DNA of 64,000 nucleotides. It comes from Silicimonas algicola. GTDB lineage: Bacteria; Pseudomonadota; Alphaproteobacteria; Rhodobacterales; Rhodobacteraceae. Under the pieces are notes generated by a model. It ran no database searches. It was given only the letters and a program-made list of their open reading frames with translations, and had not been told where the DNA came from. Shown here in pieces: positions 7,946 to 15,694 of the stretch. Numbering within the stretch: the first letter of the stretch is position 1; each line of letters begins with the position of its first letter. Made by a program: the position numbers and the translations under genes. The DNA is taken from positions 62,001 through 126,000 of the forward strand of contig NZ_QGGV01000010.1 in the NCBI RefSeq assembly GCF_003148765.1, in the 5' to 3' direction.

Positions 7946-8851
7946 TCAGTCCAGTACTCCGGCCTGGGTCAGGTAGTCGCGCGCCACGGCTTCGGCCGGT
8001 TCGCCGCCGACCTGGATGCGGCCGTTCAGCTTTTGAAGCGTCGCCATGTCCAAGTTGCCGAAGATCGGGTTCAGCACGTCCGGGATCGACGGATACTCTT
8101 CCAGAACCTCGGCCCGGACGATGGGCGTCGGCTCATAGACGGGCTGTACCCCCTCGTCGTCCTCCATGACCACGAGGCCCGTCGCGCCGACCCCGCCGTC
8201 GGTGCCATAGACCATTGCGGCGTTCACGCCCGACGTGCCGCGTGCGGCCGCCTGGATGGTGGCTGCGGTGTCGCCACCCGACAGTATCACCGTCTGGTCC
8301 TGCGAGAGCTGGAACCCGTAGGTCTCCTGCATCGCGGGCAGGACAGCGGGAGACGACACGAATTCGGTCGAGGCGGCCAGCTTGACTTCGCCCCCCCCCG
8401 AGACCCACGCGCCGAAATCGGACATCGTGGTCAGGTTGTTCTCTTCGGCAACCGGGCCCGTCACGGCGATGGCCCAGGTGTTGTTGGCCGGAGCACTTTC
8501 AAGCCAGGTGACGTTGTTCGCCTCTGCGTCCAGTTCGGACGCGCGATCGTGGGCCGCCTGGGCATCCTTCCAGACTTCGCTGTCGGCCTCGTTGAAGAAG
8601 AAAGCGGCGTTGCCGGTGTATTCGGGATAGATGTCGATCTGGTCCGCCAGCAGCGCCTCGCGTACGACCTGCGTGCCGCCCAGTTGCAGCCGGCGCTCGA
8701 CCGGCAGACCGGCATCCTCGAGAGCGAGCGCTATGATGTTGCCGAGCAGTCCGCCCTCGGTGTCGATCTTGGAGGAGACGGTGATGTCGGCCTGTGCGCT
8801 GGCAGTGAAAGCGCCGACGACTCCGGCGGCAAGGATCAGGGGGGTTTTCAT
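7946..8851 (-). CDS. osmF: osmoprotectant-binding periplasmic protein (YehZ/OsmF-type)
   Basis: 301 residues from the ATG at 8851. A Sec signal peptide is visible (MKTPLILAAGVVGAFTASAQA, cleavage near 21). The mature part has the OpuAC/QAT fold sequence: VSSKIDTEGGLLGNIIALALEDAG, then LADQIDIYPEYTGNAAFFF and later GVNAAMVYGTDGGV. These are typical of YehZ/OsmF-class binding proteins for betaine or choline-type ligands. It is first in the operon; the long upstream frame is not coding. A possible sigma-70 promoter lies 60-90 bases upstream. Actual ligand not determinable from sequence. Confidence 0.92.
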   Translation of the reverse strand: MKTPLILAAGVVGAFTASAQADITVSSKIDTEGGLLGNIIALALEDAGLPVERRLQLGGTQVVREALLADQIDIYPEYTGNAAFFFNEADSEVWKDAQAAHDRASELDAEANNVTWLESAPANNTWAIAVTGPVAEENNLTTMSDFGAWVSGGGEVKLAASTEFVSSPAVLPAMQETYGFQLSQDQTVILSGGDTAATIQAAARGTSGVNAAMVYGTDGGVGATGLVVMEDDEGVQPVYEPTPIVRAEVLEEYPSIPDVLNPIFGNLDMATLQKLNGRIQVGGEPAEAVARDYLTQAGVLD

Positions 8852-8909
8852 GGTGTGGGCAGCTCCCGGCTGGATTGTTTCGAACGCGTGCACTGTCGGT
8901 GCGCGAGAC

Positions 8910-8937
8910 AATATAGGGGAATGACACCGTGTTCCAA
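8910..8937 (-). promoter_or_regulatory. possible sigma-70 promoter of the osmoprotectant operon
   Basis: On the minus strand TTGGAA (8937-8932) and TATATT (8915-8910) are separated by 16 bases, about 60 bases before the osmF start. The 180-base gap between osmF and the ligase gene (8852-9031) otherwise shows no gene. Confidence 0.4.
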
Positions 8938-9031
8938 ATTTGGCAGTTCGCCGTTCGCCAGTCGAAGGGAAAAGTCGGGCAGGCAAAGTCGGACAGGCAA
9001 CAAAGCGGAGAGGATCGCGCGCGCCCTCCTC

Positions 9032-9155
9032 TCACCCATAAGCGGCCAGCATCGCGCGCAGATCTTCCATCGTGTTCGCCTCGGACGCGGGCTTGTCCGT
9101 CCGCCAGCGGGCCATGCGGGGAAAGCGCAGCGCCACGCCGGACTTGTGGCGGGTG
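9032..9155 (-). repeat. direct repeat arm: ligase 3' end, intact copy
   Basis: This stretch matches 4862-4985 with about 11 mismatches by eye, in the same orientation; weaker, gapped similarity continues to about 9340. The pair flanks the 4-kb osmoprotectant operon. Confidence 0.85.
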
Positions 9156-10630
9156 CTCTGTTGGATGCCTTCGAAGGCGATTTCGAAGACGTGGTGGGGT
9201 TTGACCGCGCGGACGGGGCCGTAGCGTTCCAGCGTGTTCTTCCGGACCCAGGCGGTGATCGAGCGGAACTCGGCGTCGGTGAGGCCGGAGTAGGCCTTGG
9301 TGAAGGGCACCAGCGCCTCGCCCTCCCAGACGGCGAAGGTGAAGTCGGTAAAGAGGTTCGCGCGGCGGCCGTGGCCGGACTGGGCGTAGATCATCACCGC
9401 GTCGATGGTCAGGGGATCGACCTTCCATTTCCACCAGTCGCCCTTGCGCCGGCCGTCGCGGTAGGGGCTGTCGAGGCGCTTGAGCATGACGCCCTCGGCC
9501 CCGATCGCACGCGAGGCTTCGCGTGTGGCGGCGAGGCTGCCCCATGTGTCGAAGTCGAGAAGCGGCGAGAGGCGGAGGGGCATGTCGTCGGGCACGGCCT
9601 CTGCGAGCGCATGGAGCCGGGCGCGGCGTTCGGAAAAGGGCAGCGCGCGGATGTCGGCGCCCTCGTGCTCCAGGAGGTCGTAGGCACGAAGGATGACGGG
9701 GGCCCCGGCCAAAAGCGCCTTCGGCACGGTCTTACGGCCGATGCGCTTTTGCAGCGCGTTGAAGCTCATGGGCAGTTCGGTGGCGCTGTCCCAGGCCAGC
9801 ACCTCGCCATCAAGCACGGTGCCGTCGGGCAGGAAGTCGGTGAGGGTCGCAAGCTCGGGGAAGCGGTCGGTCATCAGCTCTTCGCCGCGCGACCAGGCGA
9901 AGTGCTGGCCGCCGCGCAGGATGAGCTGGCCGCGGATGCCGTCCCACTTGTGTTCCGCCGCCCAGTCGGAGGGATCGCCCAGGGTCTCGACCGGATCGTC
10001 GAGCTGATAGGCGAGGTAGAAGGGATAAGGTTTCGAGAGGTCGGATCCGGGATCGGGGGTCAGGACGAGGGCGTCGAAGGTGGTGCGGTCGGGCGACCAG
10101 TCGCCCATGAGGCGGTGCGCGAGTTCGGGTTCCTCGACGCCGGTGGCACGCGACAGGGCGCGGGTCATCAGCTTCTGGCTGACCCCCATGCGAAAGCCGC
10201 CGGTAATGAGCTTGTTGAAGACGAAGCGTTCGATCTTGGGGAGCGCGTCCCAGGCGGCGAGAACGCGGGTCTTGCGGTCCTCGTCGGGGAGCGCGGAAAG
10301 GGCGCGGATCTCGCCGATCCAGTCGCCGAGGGTGCGGTCCGAGGCGTTCCGGGGCTCGGGCAGGACAAGGGCGATGGTCTCGGCCAGATCGCCGACGATG
10401 GGGTAACTTTCCTCGAAGAGCCAGAGCGGGATGCCCGAGACCTCGGCGGCCCATTCGCGGAGGCGGGTCGCGGTGACGGTACGCTTGGGGCGGCGGCCCG
10501 AGAGAAGCGCCATCGTCCAGAGCCGGTCTTCCACGGGCGCGGTCGAGAAATAGTCGGCCAGCGCGTCGACCTTGGCGTTGGTCTTCGTCGTCTGGTCCAG
10601 CGCCGTGAACAGCGCCGCGAAGCGTTTCAT
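9032..10630 (-). CDS. ATP-dependent DNA ligase (bacterial LigB/LigC-like repair type)
   Basis: 532 residues from the ATG at 10630. An N-terminal helical domain is followed by the nucleotidyltransferase domain with the AMP-accepting lysine motif EHKWDGIRG (K228), later motifs GTVLDGEVLAW, EGVMLKRLDSPY and GDWWKWKVDP, then the OB-fold and the C-terminal FEIAFEGIQQSTRHKSGVALRFPR. This matches the cisplatin-damage-response type of ATP-dependent ligase, usually with a partner exonuclease and helicase; none is seen here. It is expected to seal nicks during DNA repair in the cytoplasm. A perfect 11-bp hairpin (10637-10660) includes its Shine-Dalgarno. Its 3' end is duplicated at 4862-5077. Confidence 0.93.
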   Translation of the reverse strand: MKRFAALFTALDQTTKTNAKVDALADYFSTAPVEDRLWTMALLSGRRPKRTVTATRLREWAAEVSGIPLWLFEESYPIVGDLAETIALVLPEPRNASDRTLGDWIGEIRALSALPDEDRKTRVLAAWDALPKIERFVFNKLITGGFRMGVSQKLMTRALSRATGVEEPELAHRLMGDWSPDRTTFDALVLTPDPGSDLSKPYPFYLAYQLDDPVETLGDPSDWAAEHKWDGIRGQLILRGGQHFAWSRGEELMTDRFPELATLTDFLPDGTVLDGEVLAWDSATELPMSFNALQKRIGRKTVPKALLAGAPVILRAYDLLEHEGADIRALPFSERRARLHALAEAVPDDMPLRLSPLLDFDTWGSLAATREASRAIGAEGVMLKRLDSPYRDGRRKGDWWKWKVDPLTIDAVMIYAQSGHGRRANLFTDFTFAVWEGEALVPFTKAYSGLTDAEFRSITAWVRKNTLERYGPVRAVKPHHVFEIAFEGIQQSTRHKSGVALRFPRMARWRTDKPASEANTMEDLRAMLAAYG

Positions 10631-10636
10631 CTGGAG

Positions 10637-10660
10637 GGCCCTCCGCCGGGGCGGAGGGCC
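10637..10660 (-). promoter_or_regulatory. hairpin covering the ligase Shine-Dalgarno
   Basis: Positions 10637-10647 pair perfectly with 10650-10660 (11 bp, two-base loop). The ligase SD, GGAGGG at 10644-10639, lies wholly in one arm, eight bases before the ATG at 10630. It may reduce translation, or act as a weak terminator for the DUF1127 gene upstream, but no U-tract follows. Confidence 0.55.
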
Positions 10661-10711
10661 GGGATCCTGTGCGGTCTCATGCACGGGAGTCTAGCGCGAG
10701 GCGCGCGGCCG

Positions 10712-10963
10712 TCACATCATCATGCGGCGGCGTTCGCGGGCGATGCGGTGCAGTTCGTGCGCCGCGTTGACCGAGAGCGGAAGGTTGGCTGCGGACCGCA
10801 CCTCGCCCCGCGTCACGCCGATGTCGTGGAGGATGTGATCGTCGAGGTCGAGCAGCGTGCGGAAGTGTCGGCGGCGCAGGCGTTCGGCGATCCGGCGCGC
10901 GAGGCTGTCGGCCAGCGCGTGGAGGGGGTGGCCGTGGGAGGAGGAGGTGTCGGAGGCGTGCAT
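10712..10963 (-). CDS. DUF1127 domain small basic protein
   Basis: 83 residues from the ATG at 10963, preceded by AAAGGA. The C-terminal half has the DUF1127 (YjiS-like) pattern: arginine-rich helix RRRHFRTLLDLDDHILHDIGVTRGEV. The N-terminal part is His/Ser-rich. DUF1127 proteins are small, often stress-induced, and some are linked to RNA metabolism or nutrient response in alphaproteobacteria. It is divergent from the LysR gene, an arrangement common in Rhodobacterales, so the LysR protein may control it. Confidence 0.88.
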   Translation of the reverse strand: MHASDTSSSHGHPLHALADSLARRIAERLRRRHFRTLLDLDDHILHDIGVTRGEVRSAANLPLSVNAAHELHRIARERRRMMM

Positions 10964-11077
10964 GGCGATGATCCTTTTCAGCCTGGTGTGTCTCTCTGGA
11001 GGTAAGGTGGCGTCTTGACGTACATCAATCAAACGAATAGATTTGACCTCATCATGCAGTTTTACTGACGGCTCGCT
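10964..11077. promoter_or_regulatory. shared divergent control region of DUF1127 and LysR genes
   Basis: This 114-base gap is clearly AT-richer than its surroundings (around 11010-11070: TTGACGTACATCAATCAAA and ATAGATTTGACCTCATCA). It must hold both promoters and probably the LysR binding site. I cannot fix the exact boxes. Confidence 0.5.
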
Positions 11078-11965
11078 ATGAACGCCCCCACCCTTCCGAC
11101 CATCCCTCTTCTGGACCTCGACCTGCTGCGCACGCTTGTCGCCATCGCCGAGACCGGCAGCTTTTCGGCCGCCGCCGCGCGGGTGCACCGGACGCCGTCG
11201 GCGGTGTCGATGCAGGTGAAGAAGATCGAAGATATCCTCGGACGCCCGATGTTCCTGCGCGACAGCCGGTCGGTCGAGCTGACGGCGGACGGCGGCTTTC
11301 TGGTGGAACACGCACGGCGGATGCTGGCGATGAACCGCGAGGCGGTGGCGCGTTTCGTGCAGCCCGACATCCGGGGCGTAGTGCGCATGGGCGCGCCTGA
11401 CGACGCGGCCGAGCGGCATCTGCCCGGGATGCTCCGGCGGTTCGCCGAGACGCATCCCGGCGTGACGGTGGACGTGGTGATCGACTCGTCCGTTCGGATG
11501 ATGGACATGCTGCGCGCCGGCCAACTGGACCTGACGCTTCTGACCTACGGACCCGATGCGCAGTCGCGGGGGGCCGAGATCCTGATGCGCGAACAGCTTG
11601 TGTGGGCCGCCTGCAAGGGCGGGACTGCGGCGACGCGGGACCCCCTGCCGGTCAGCGTCTGGGAGGAAGGCTGCGCCTGGCGGAAGGCGGGGCTCGACGC
11701 GCTGGAATCGCAGAAGCGGCCGTGGCGGGTCGCGTTCCAGAGCGCGCATATCTCGGGACAGCGGGCGGCGATCCTGGCCGACCTGGCCGTCGCGCCCATA
11801 CCGGCCTCGTCCATCGGGGGCGATATCGTCGAGGCTTCGGGTCGGCACGGGCTGCCGCCCTTGCCGACCTACGCGCTGGGGATGCTGGTGCCGGAGGATC
11901 CGAGCCCGGCCGTGGCTGCGGCGGCGGATCACCTGCGGGCGTGCTTCGCTGCGCGGACGCGCTGA
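11078..11965 (+). CDS. LysR-family transcriptional regulator
   Basis: 295 residues, the usual LysR length. The N-terminal winged HTH reads DLDLLRTLVAIAETGSFSAAAARVHRTPSAVSMQVKKIEDILG (about 12-54). The rest is the two-lobed inducer-binding domain. It is divergent from the DUF1127 gene and convergent with the FAD oxidoreductase gene, whose end is three bases away. Its target is probably the DUF1127 gene across the shared control region, and itself. The inducer is unknown. Confidence 0.93.
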   Translation: MNAPTLPTIPLLDLDLLRTLVAIAETGSFSAAAARVHRTPSAVSMQVKKIEDILGRPMFLRDSRSVELTADGGFLVEHARRMLAMNREAVARFVQPDIRGVVRMGAPDDAAERHLPGMLRRFAETHPGVTVDVVIDSSVRMMDMLRAGQLDLTLLTYGPDAQSRGAEILMREQLVWAACKGGTAATRDPLPVSVWEEGCAWRKAGLDALESQKRPWRVAFQSAHISGQRAAILADLAVAPIPASSIGGDIVEASGRHGLPPLPTYALGMLVPEDPSPAVAAAADHLRACFAARTR

Positions 11966-11968
11966 GGA

Positions 11969-13261
11969 TCAGACGCCCAACCTGTCGCGCAGCGCGAACC
12001 ATGTCATGGCGAGGGTGAGAAGCGGCGCGCGGGCGTGGCGGCCGCCGGGGAAGGGTGTGACGGGCAGTCTCGACATGAGGTCGAAACGGCCCGCCTGGCC
12101 TGCGACGGCTTCGGCCATCACCTTGCCTGCGAGGCCCGTGAGCGCCACGCCGTGGCCGGAGAACCCGCCCGCCGCGAGCGTCGTGGGGCCGAGGCGGCGC
12201 AGCATGGGGAGGCGATGCATCGTGATGCCGAGCGTGCCGCCCCAGTGGTGGTCGACGCGCACGCCGGCCAGTTGCGGGAACAGCCTCTCCATCCGCGCGC
12301 GGAGCGCCGTCAGGATGTCCTGCGGGAAGCCCAGACCGTAATTCTCGCGCCCGCCGAAGAGTAGGCGGCGGTCCTCGCTCAGGCGGAAGTAGTTCACCAC
12401 GAACTTGTCGTCGGCGACGGCGATGTCCTTGGCCAGCACATCGGTCGCGCGGTCGCCCAGGGGTTCGGTCGCGGCGATGAAGCTGTTGATCGGCATGACG
12501 CGGGCGGCGACGTCCTTCGAGATGGGCGAGAGGTAGCCGTTGCCCGCGACGACGATGTGGCCGGCGCGAATACGGCCTGTGGGCGTGGTCACGACGCCCT
12601 CTTCGATCTTCGTCGCCTCGGTCCGCTCGAAGATGCGCGCGCCTGCCGCCTCGGCGCCTCGCGCTAGGCCGAGGCAGTAGCGCATCGGGTGGATGTGGCC
12701 TGCATCCCAGTCGAGGAGGCCCCCCCGGTAGACGTCGGTCTTCACGACGGAACGCACGGCGTCGCGGTCGAGGTATTCGGTCTCGAAGCCGTAGCGGTCG
12801 CGGAGGAAATCGCCGTAGTTGCGGGCCTCGTCCGCGCCCGCGTCGGTCCATTCGCCGTGGAGCACGCCGGGCTTGTAGGCGGCGTCGGGGGCAAGGCGGG
12901 TCGAGAGGTCGCGGACCATCGCCTTGGCCTCCAGCGACAGCTCCCAGAGCTTTCGCGCGTCGTCACGGCCGAGCCGCGCTTCCAGCCAGTGCTGGTCCTT
13001 GTTCCAGCCGGTGCCCACCTGCCCGCCGTTCCGCCCGGACGCGCCGAAGCCGACGCGGTGCGCGTCGATGACGACGACGTCGAGACCCTTCTCGGCGGCG
13101 TGGAGGGCGGTCGAGAGGCCGGTGTAGCCCGCGCCGATGACGGCGAGATCGCAGGTCACGTCGCCGTCGAGCGGGGTGCGGTCAGCGGGGATCTCGGAGG
13201 TGGCGACATACCACGAGGGCGGCAGCACGCCTGGCTTGTCGTTGCGGTAGAGCGGGTTCAT
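11969..13261 (-). CDS. puuB: FAD-dependent amine oxidoreductase (PuuB/DadA-like)
   Basis: 430 residues from the ATG at 13261. The FAD-binding beta-alpha-beta motif reads DLAVIGAGYTGLSTALHAAEKG (about 39-60), followed by GFGASGRNGGQ, the flavin-contact motif of the DAO family; the C-terminal motif is AGGFSGHGVALTGLAGKVMAEA. The start overlaps the glutamine synthetase stop by one base (TGATG). In the Puu route this enzyme oxidises gamma-glutamylputrescine. The partner gene fits, but the substrate could be another glutamylated amine. Confidence 0.82.
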   Translation of the reverse strand: MNPLYRNDKPGVLPPSWYVATSEIPADRTPLDGDVTCDLAVIGAGYTGLSTALHAAEKGLDVVVIDAHRVGFGASGRNGGQVGTGWNKDQHWLEARLGRDDARKLWELSLEAKAMVRDLSTRLAPDAAYKPGVLHGEWTDAGADEARNYGDFLRDRYGFETEYLDRDAVRSVVKTDVYRGGLLDWDAGHIHPMRYCLGLARGAEAAGARIFERTEATKIEEGVVTTPTGRIRAGHIVVAGNGYLSPISKDVAARVMPINSFIAATEPLGDRATDVLAKDIAVADDKFVVNYFRLSEDRRLLFGGRENYGLGFPQDILTALRARMERLFPQLAGVRVDHHWGGTLGITMHRLPMLRRLGPTTLAAGGFSGHGVALTGLAGKVMAEAVAGQAGRFDLMSRLPVTPFPGGRHARAPLLTLAMTWFALRDRLGV

Positions 13262-14619
13262 CACACGCTCAGGAGCAGGTGCTCGCGCTCCCACGGCGAG
13301 ATGACGCGGAGGAAGTCGTCGTACTCCGACAGCTTCACCGCCTCGTAGACCCGGCAAAAGTGCTCGCCCAGGACCTCGCGCAGGGGCTGTGCGGCGGCAA
13401 ATTCCTCGAGGGCGGCATAGACGCCGCGCGGAAGCTCTTCCTCGGCGTGGTAGGCGTCGCCGATGTATTCGGGCTTGGGCTCGACCTCCTTGACCATGCC
13501 GATGTAGCCACAGGCGAGCGAGGCTGCGATGCCGAGGTAGGGGTTGCAATCCATGCCGGGGAGGCGGTTCTCGATCCGCCGCGCCTCGGGCGACGCCACG
13601 GGCACGCGGATCGCGGTGGTGCGGTTGTCGCGGCCCCATTCCAGGTTGATGGGCGCCGCGTTGTCCTTGACGAAGCGGCGGAAGGAATTGACGTAGGGCG
13701 CGAAGACGCAGGTCGCTGGCGAGAGGTAGGTCTGCAGCCCGCCGATGAAGTGGCGGAAGAGGTCGGTCTCTCCGCCATCTTCCGCCACGAAAAGGTTCTT
13801 TCCGGTCGATGTCGAGAGCACCGAGTGGTGGATGTGCATGGCCGAGCCGGGCTCGCCCTCGATGGGCTTCGCCATGAAGGTGGCGAAGCAGTTGTGGCGC
13901 AGCGCGGCCTCGCGGATCAGGCGCTTGAAGTAGAAGATCTCGTCCGCGAGCTTGATCGGATTGCCGTGGCGAAGGTTGATCTCGAGCTGGCCCGCGCCGC
14001 CTTCCTGGGTGATGCCGTCGATCTCGAGGCCCTGCTCCTCGGCGAAGTCGTAGATGTCGTCGATGACGGGGCCGAACTCGTCGACGGCGCTGATCGAATA
14101 GGCCTGGCGCGCGGCGGCGGGCCGGCCGGAGCGGCCGACCATCGCCTCGATGCTCTTGGCGGGGTCGATGTTGCGGGCGACGAGGTAGAACTCCATCTCG
14201 GGGGCGACGACGGGCTTCCAGCCCTTCTCCTCGTAGAGCTTCATCACGCGGCGGAGGACGTTGCGCGGAGCGTAGGGCACCGGCTCTCCCGCCTTGTCGA
14301 AGGCATCGTGGATGACCTGAAGCGTCGTGTCCGCCGTCCAGGGCGCGGCGCTGGCGGTCGAGTAGTCGGGCCGCAGCACCATGTCGGGTTCGGTGAACTC
14401 CTCCTGCGCGGCCTCGTCGGCCCACTCGCCGGTGATCGTCTGGTAGAAGATCGAGTTTGGCAGGTAGAAGTGCGTCTGGTGCGCGAACTTCGAGGCGGGC
14501 ATCGCCTTGCCGCGTGCCACGCCCGAGAGGTCGGCGATGAGGCATTCGACCTCGTCCACGCGGCCGCCGTCGAGGTGGGCCAGGGCGGATTCGGGAACCT
14601 GTGTCAGCCAGTCAGCCAC
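13261..14619 (-). CDS. puuA: glutamine synthetase family protein (gamma-glutamylpolyamine synthetase type)
   Basis: 452 residues. The catalytic GS core is clear: MEFYLVARN, metal-binding glutamates in QEGGAGQLEIN, the ATP-site motif AMHIHHSVLS, and NRTTAIRVP with RIENRLPGMDCNPYLGIAASLA. It lacks the adenylylation loop context of GlnA, and its partner is an FAD amine oxidase. It is therefore more likely a PuuA-type enzyme joining glutamate to putrescine or a related amine using ATP. It overlaps the amidotransferase gene by eight bases. Confidence 0.85.
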   Translation of the reverse strand: MADWLTQVPESALAHLDGGRVDEVECLIADLSGVARGKAMPASKFAHQTHFYLPNSIFYQTITGEWADEAAQEEFTEPDMVLRPDYSTASAAPWTADTTLQVIHDAFDKAGEPVPYAPRNVLRRVMKLYEEKGWKPVVAPEMEFYLVARNIDPAKSIEAMVGRSGRPAAARQAYSISAVDEFGPVIDDIYDFAEEQGLEIDGITQEGGAGQLEINLRHGNPIKLADEIFYFKRLIREAALRHNCFATFMAKPIEGEPGSAMHIHHSVLSTSTGKNLFVAEDGGETDLFRHFIGGLQTYLSPATCVFAPYVNSFRRFVKDNAAPINLEWGRDNRTTAIRVPVASPEARRIENRLPGMDCNPYLGIAASLACGYIGMVKEVEPKPEYIGDAYHAEEELPRGVYAALEEFAAAQPLREVLGEHFCRVYEAVKLSEYDDFLRVISPWEREHLLLSV

Positions 14620-15295
14620 GGCTGTTCTCCTTGAAGAAGTCGGCGATGCGGTCGGCGGCGGCAGCGTTCGCGACAGGGCTGTCGATGCGGGCGAGCGCTG
14701 CGTCGATGCGGTCGGGATCGACGACGCCGGGGGCGCGGGCCTTCAACAGCAGATCGACGGCGTCCCGGTCGAATTCGGGATGGGGCTGGATCGTCATGGC
14801 ATGGCCGTCGTAGAGGAAGGCGGCGTACCTGCAAGCCTCGCTGCTTGCGACCGTCCTTGCGCCTTTGGGCGGCTCGACCACCTGGTCCTGGTGCCAGGCG
14901 TTGAGCGGCACCGTCTCGCCGTCGAAGTCGTAATCGGTGGGGCCGATGGACCAGCCGCCCGCGAATTTCTCGACGCGTCCGCCCATGGCCTGCGCGATGA
15001 TCTGGTGGCCGAAGCAGATGCCGACCAAGGGCACCTTTTCGGCGAAGGCGTCGCGGATGAAGTCCTCGAGCGGGGCGATGAAGGGCAGGTCTTCGTAGGC
15101 GCCGTGGCGCGAGCCGGTGACGAGCCAGCCTTCGGCGTCATGGACGCTGTCGGGGAACTCCATGTCGACCACGCTCCAGGTGCGGAAGGTCAGGCCGCGT
15201 CCGGCGAGAAGCGAGGAGTAGAGGTCGGTGTAGGTTCGTTCGGGATAGCCGTCGACCTTCGGGAAATGGCCGCACTGCAGGATGCCGATGAGCAT
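14612..15295 (-). CDS. class I glutamine amidotransferase domain protein
   Basis: 227 residues. The catalytic triad is visible: Cys94 in GICFGHQ, His172 and Glu174 in QPHPEFD. The fold resembles GuaA-type GATase domains (COG0518) rather than the canonical PuuD hydrolase. Being first in the operon with puuA and puuB, it probably hydrolyses the gamma-glutamyl product (releasing glutamate and the amino acid) or supplies ammonia. The exact reaction is inferred. Confidence 0.82.
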   Translation of the reverse strand: MLIGILQCGHFPKVDGYPERTYTDLYSSLLAGRGLTFRTWSVVDMEFPDSVHDAEGWLVTGSRHGAYEDLPFIAPLEDFIRDAFAEKVPLVGICFGHQIIAQAMGGRVEKFAGGWSIGPTDYDFDGETVPLNAWHQDQVVEPPKGARTVASSEACRYAAFLYDGHAMTIQPHPEFDRDAVDLLLKARAPGVVDPDRIDAALARIDSPVANAAAADRIADFFKENSRG

Positions 15296-15368
15296 GAACC
15301 ACCATAAAAACGGGATGCCCCGAACCTAGGCGCGGGATTCGCGGCGAACAAGTGTTTTGATCAAATCG

Positions 15369-15551
15369 TCAGGCGGCCGACTCGCGCGGGCCGAGGAGAT
15401 ACCAGGCGACGAAGCCGAGACCGGGAAGCAGAAGGATAACGAGCCAGAGGGTACGTGTCGTCAGGGGCGCTTTCGAGCGTAGGACGGAGATGAGCGCCCA
15501 CATGTTGAGCGTGAGCGCCAACAGCACCCAAAGGCCGAGATACTGGATCAC
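15369..15551 (-). CDS. PLDc_N-domain small membrane protein
   Basis: 60 residues with two transmembrane helices: about 3-24 (GLWVLLALTLNMWALISVL) and 35-52 (TLWLVILLLPGLGFVAWYLLGP). The second ends in the GP-R motif of the N-terminal segment of cardiolipin synthases (PLDc_N). Such stand-alone domains are common and of unknown role. It is five bases from the next small gene. Confidence 0.8.
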   Translation of the reverse strand: MIQYLGLWVLLALTLNMWALISVLRSKAPLTTRTLWLVILLLPGLGFVAWYLLGPRESAA

Positions 15552-15555
15552 CGGA

Positions 15556-15681
15556 TCAGTCCAGGCGGACCGAGGGGCTGGACTGGACCTGCTGCGACGA
15601 GAAGTCGGCCTCCTCGAGCCCGAAGTCCGCGGCGACGGCGATCACGAAGATCATCGCGAAGGCGGCGAGCATGGCTTTCAT
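15556..15681 (-). CDS. 41-residue secreted or membrane peptide of the formate dehydrogenase cluster
   Basis: Starts MKAMLAAFAMIFVIAVAADF at 15681 after AAAGGGATG and ends ...SSPSVRLD. The first 18 residues form a signal peptide or single membrane helix; the remainder is short, acidic and polar. It starts 13 bases after the WD40-cytochrome c gene. No family is recognised. Its position suggests a small subunit or assembly factor of the electron transfer complex, by inference only. Confidence 0.55.
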   Translation of the reverse strand: MKAMLAAFAMIFVIAVAADFGLEEADFSSQQVQSSPSVRLD

Positions 15682-15694
15682 GGGGTCATCCCTT

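Noticed and set aside
7937-11005. A 1022-codon open frame on the plus strand
   Set aside because: It runs antisense to the osmF and ligase genes and is a by-product of GC-rich codons; its composition is typical of shadow frames and it lacks domains.
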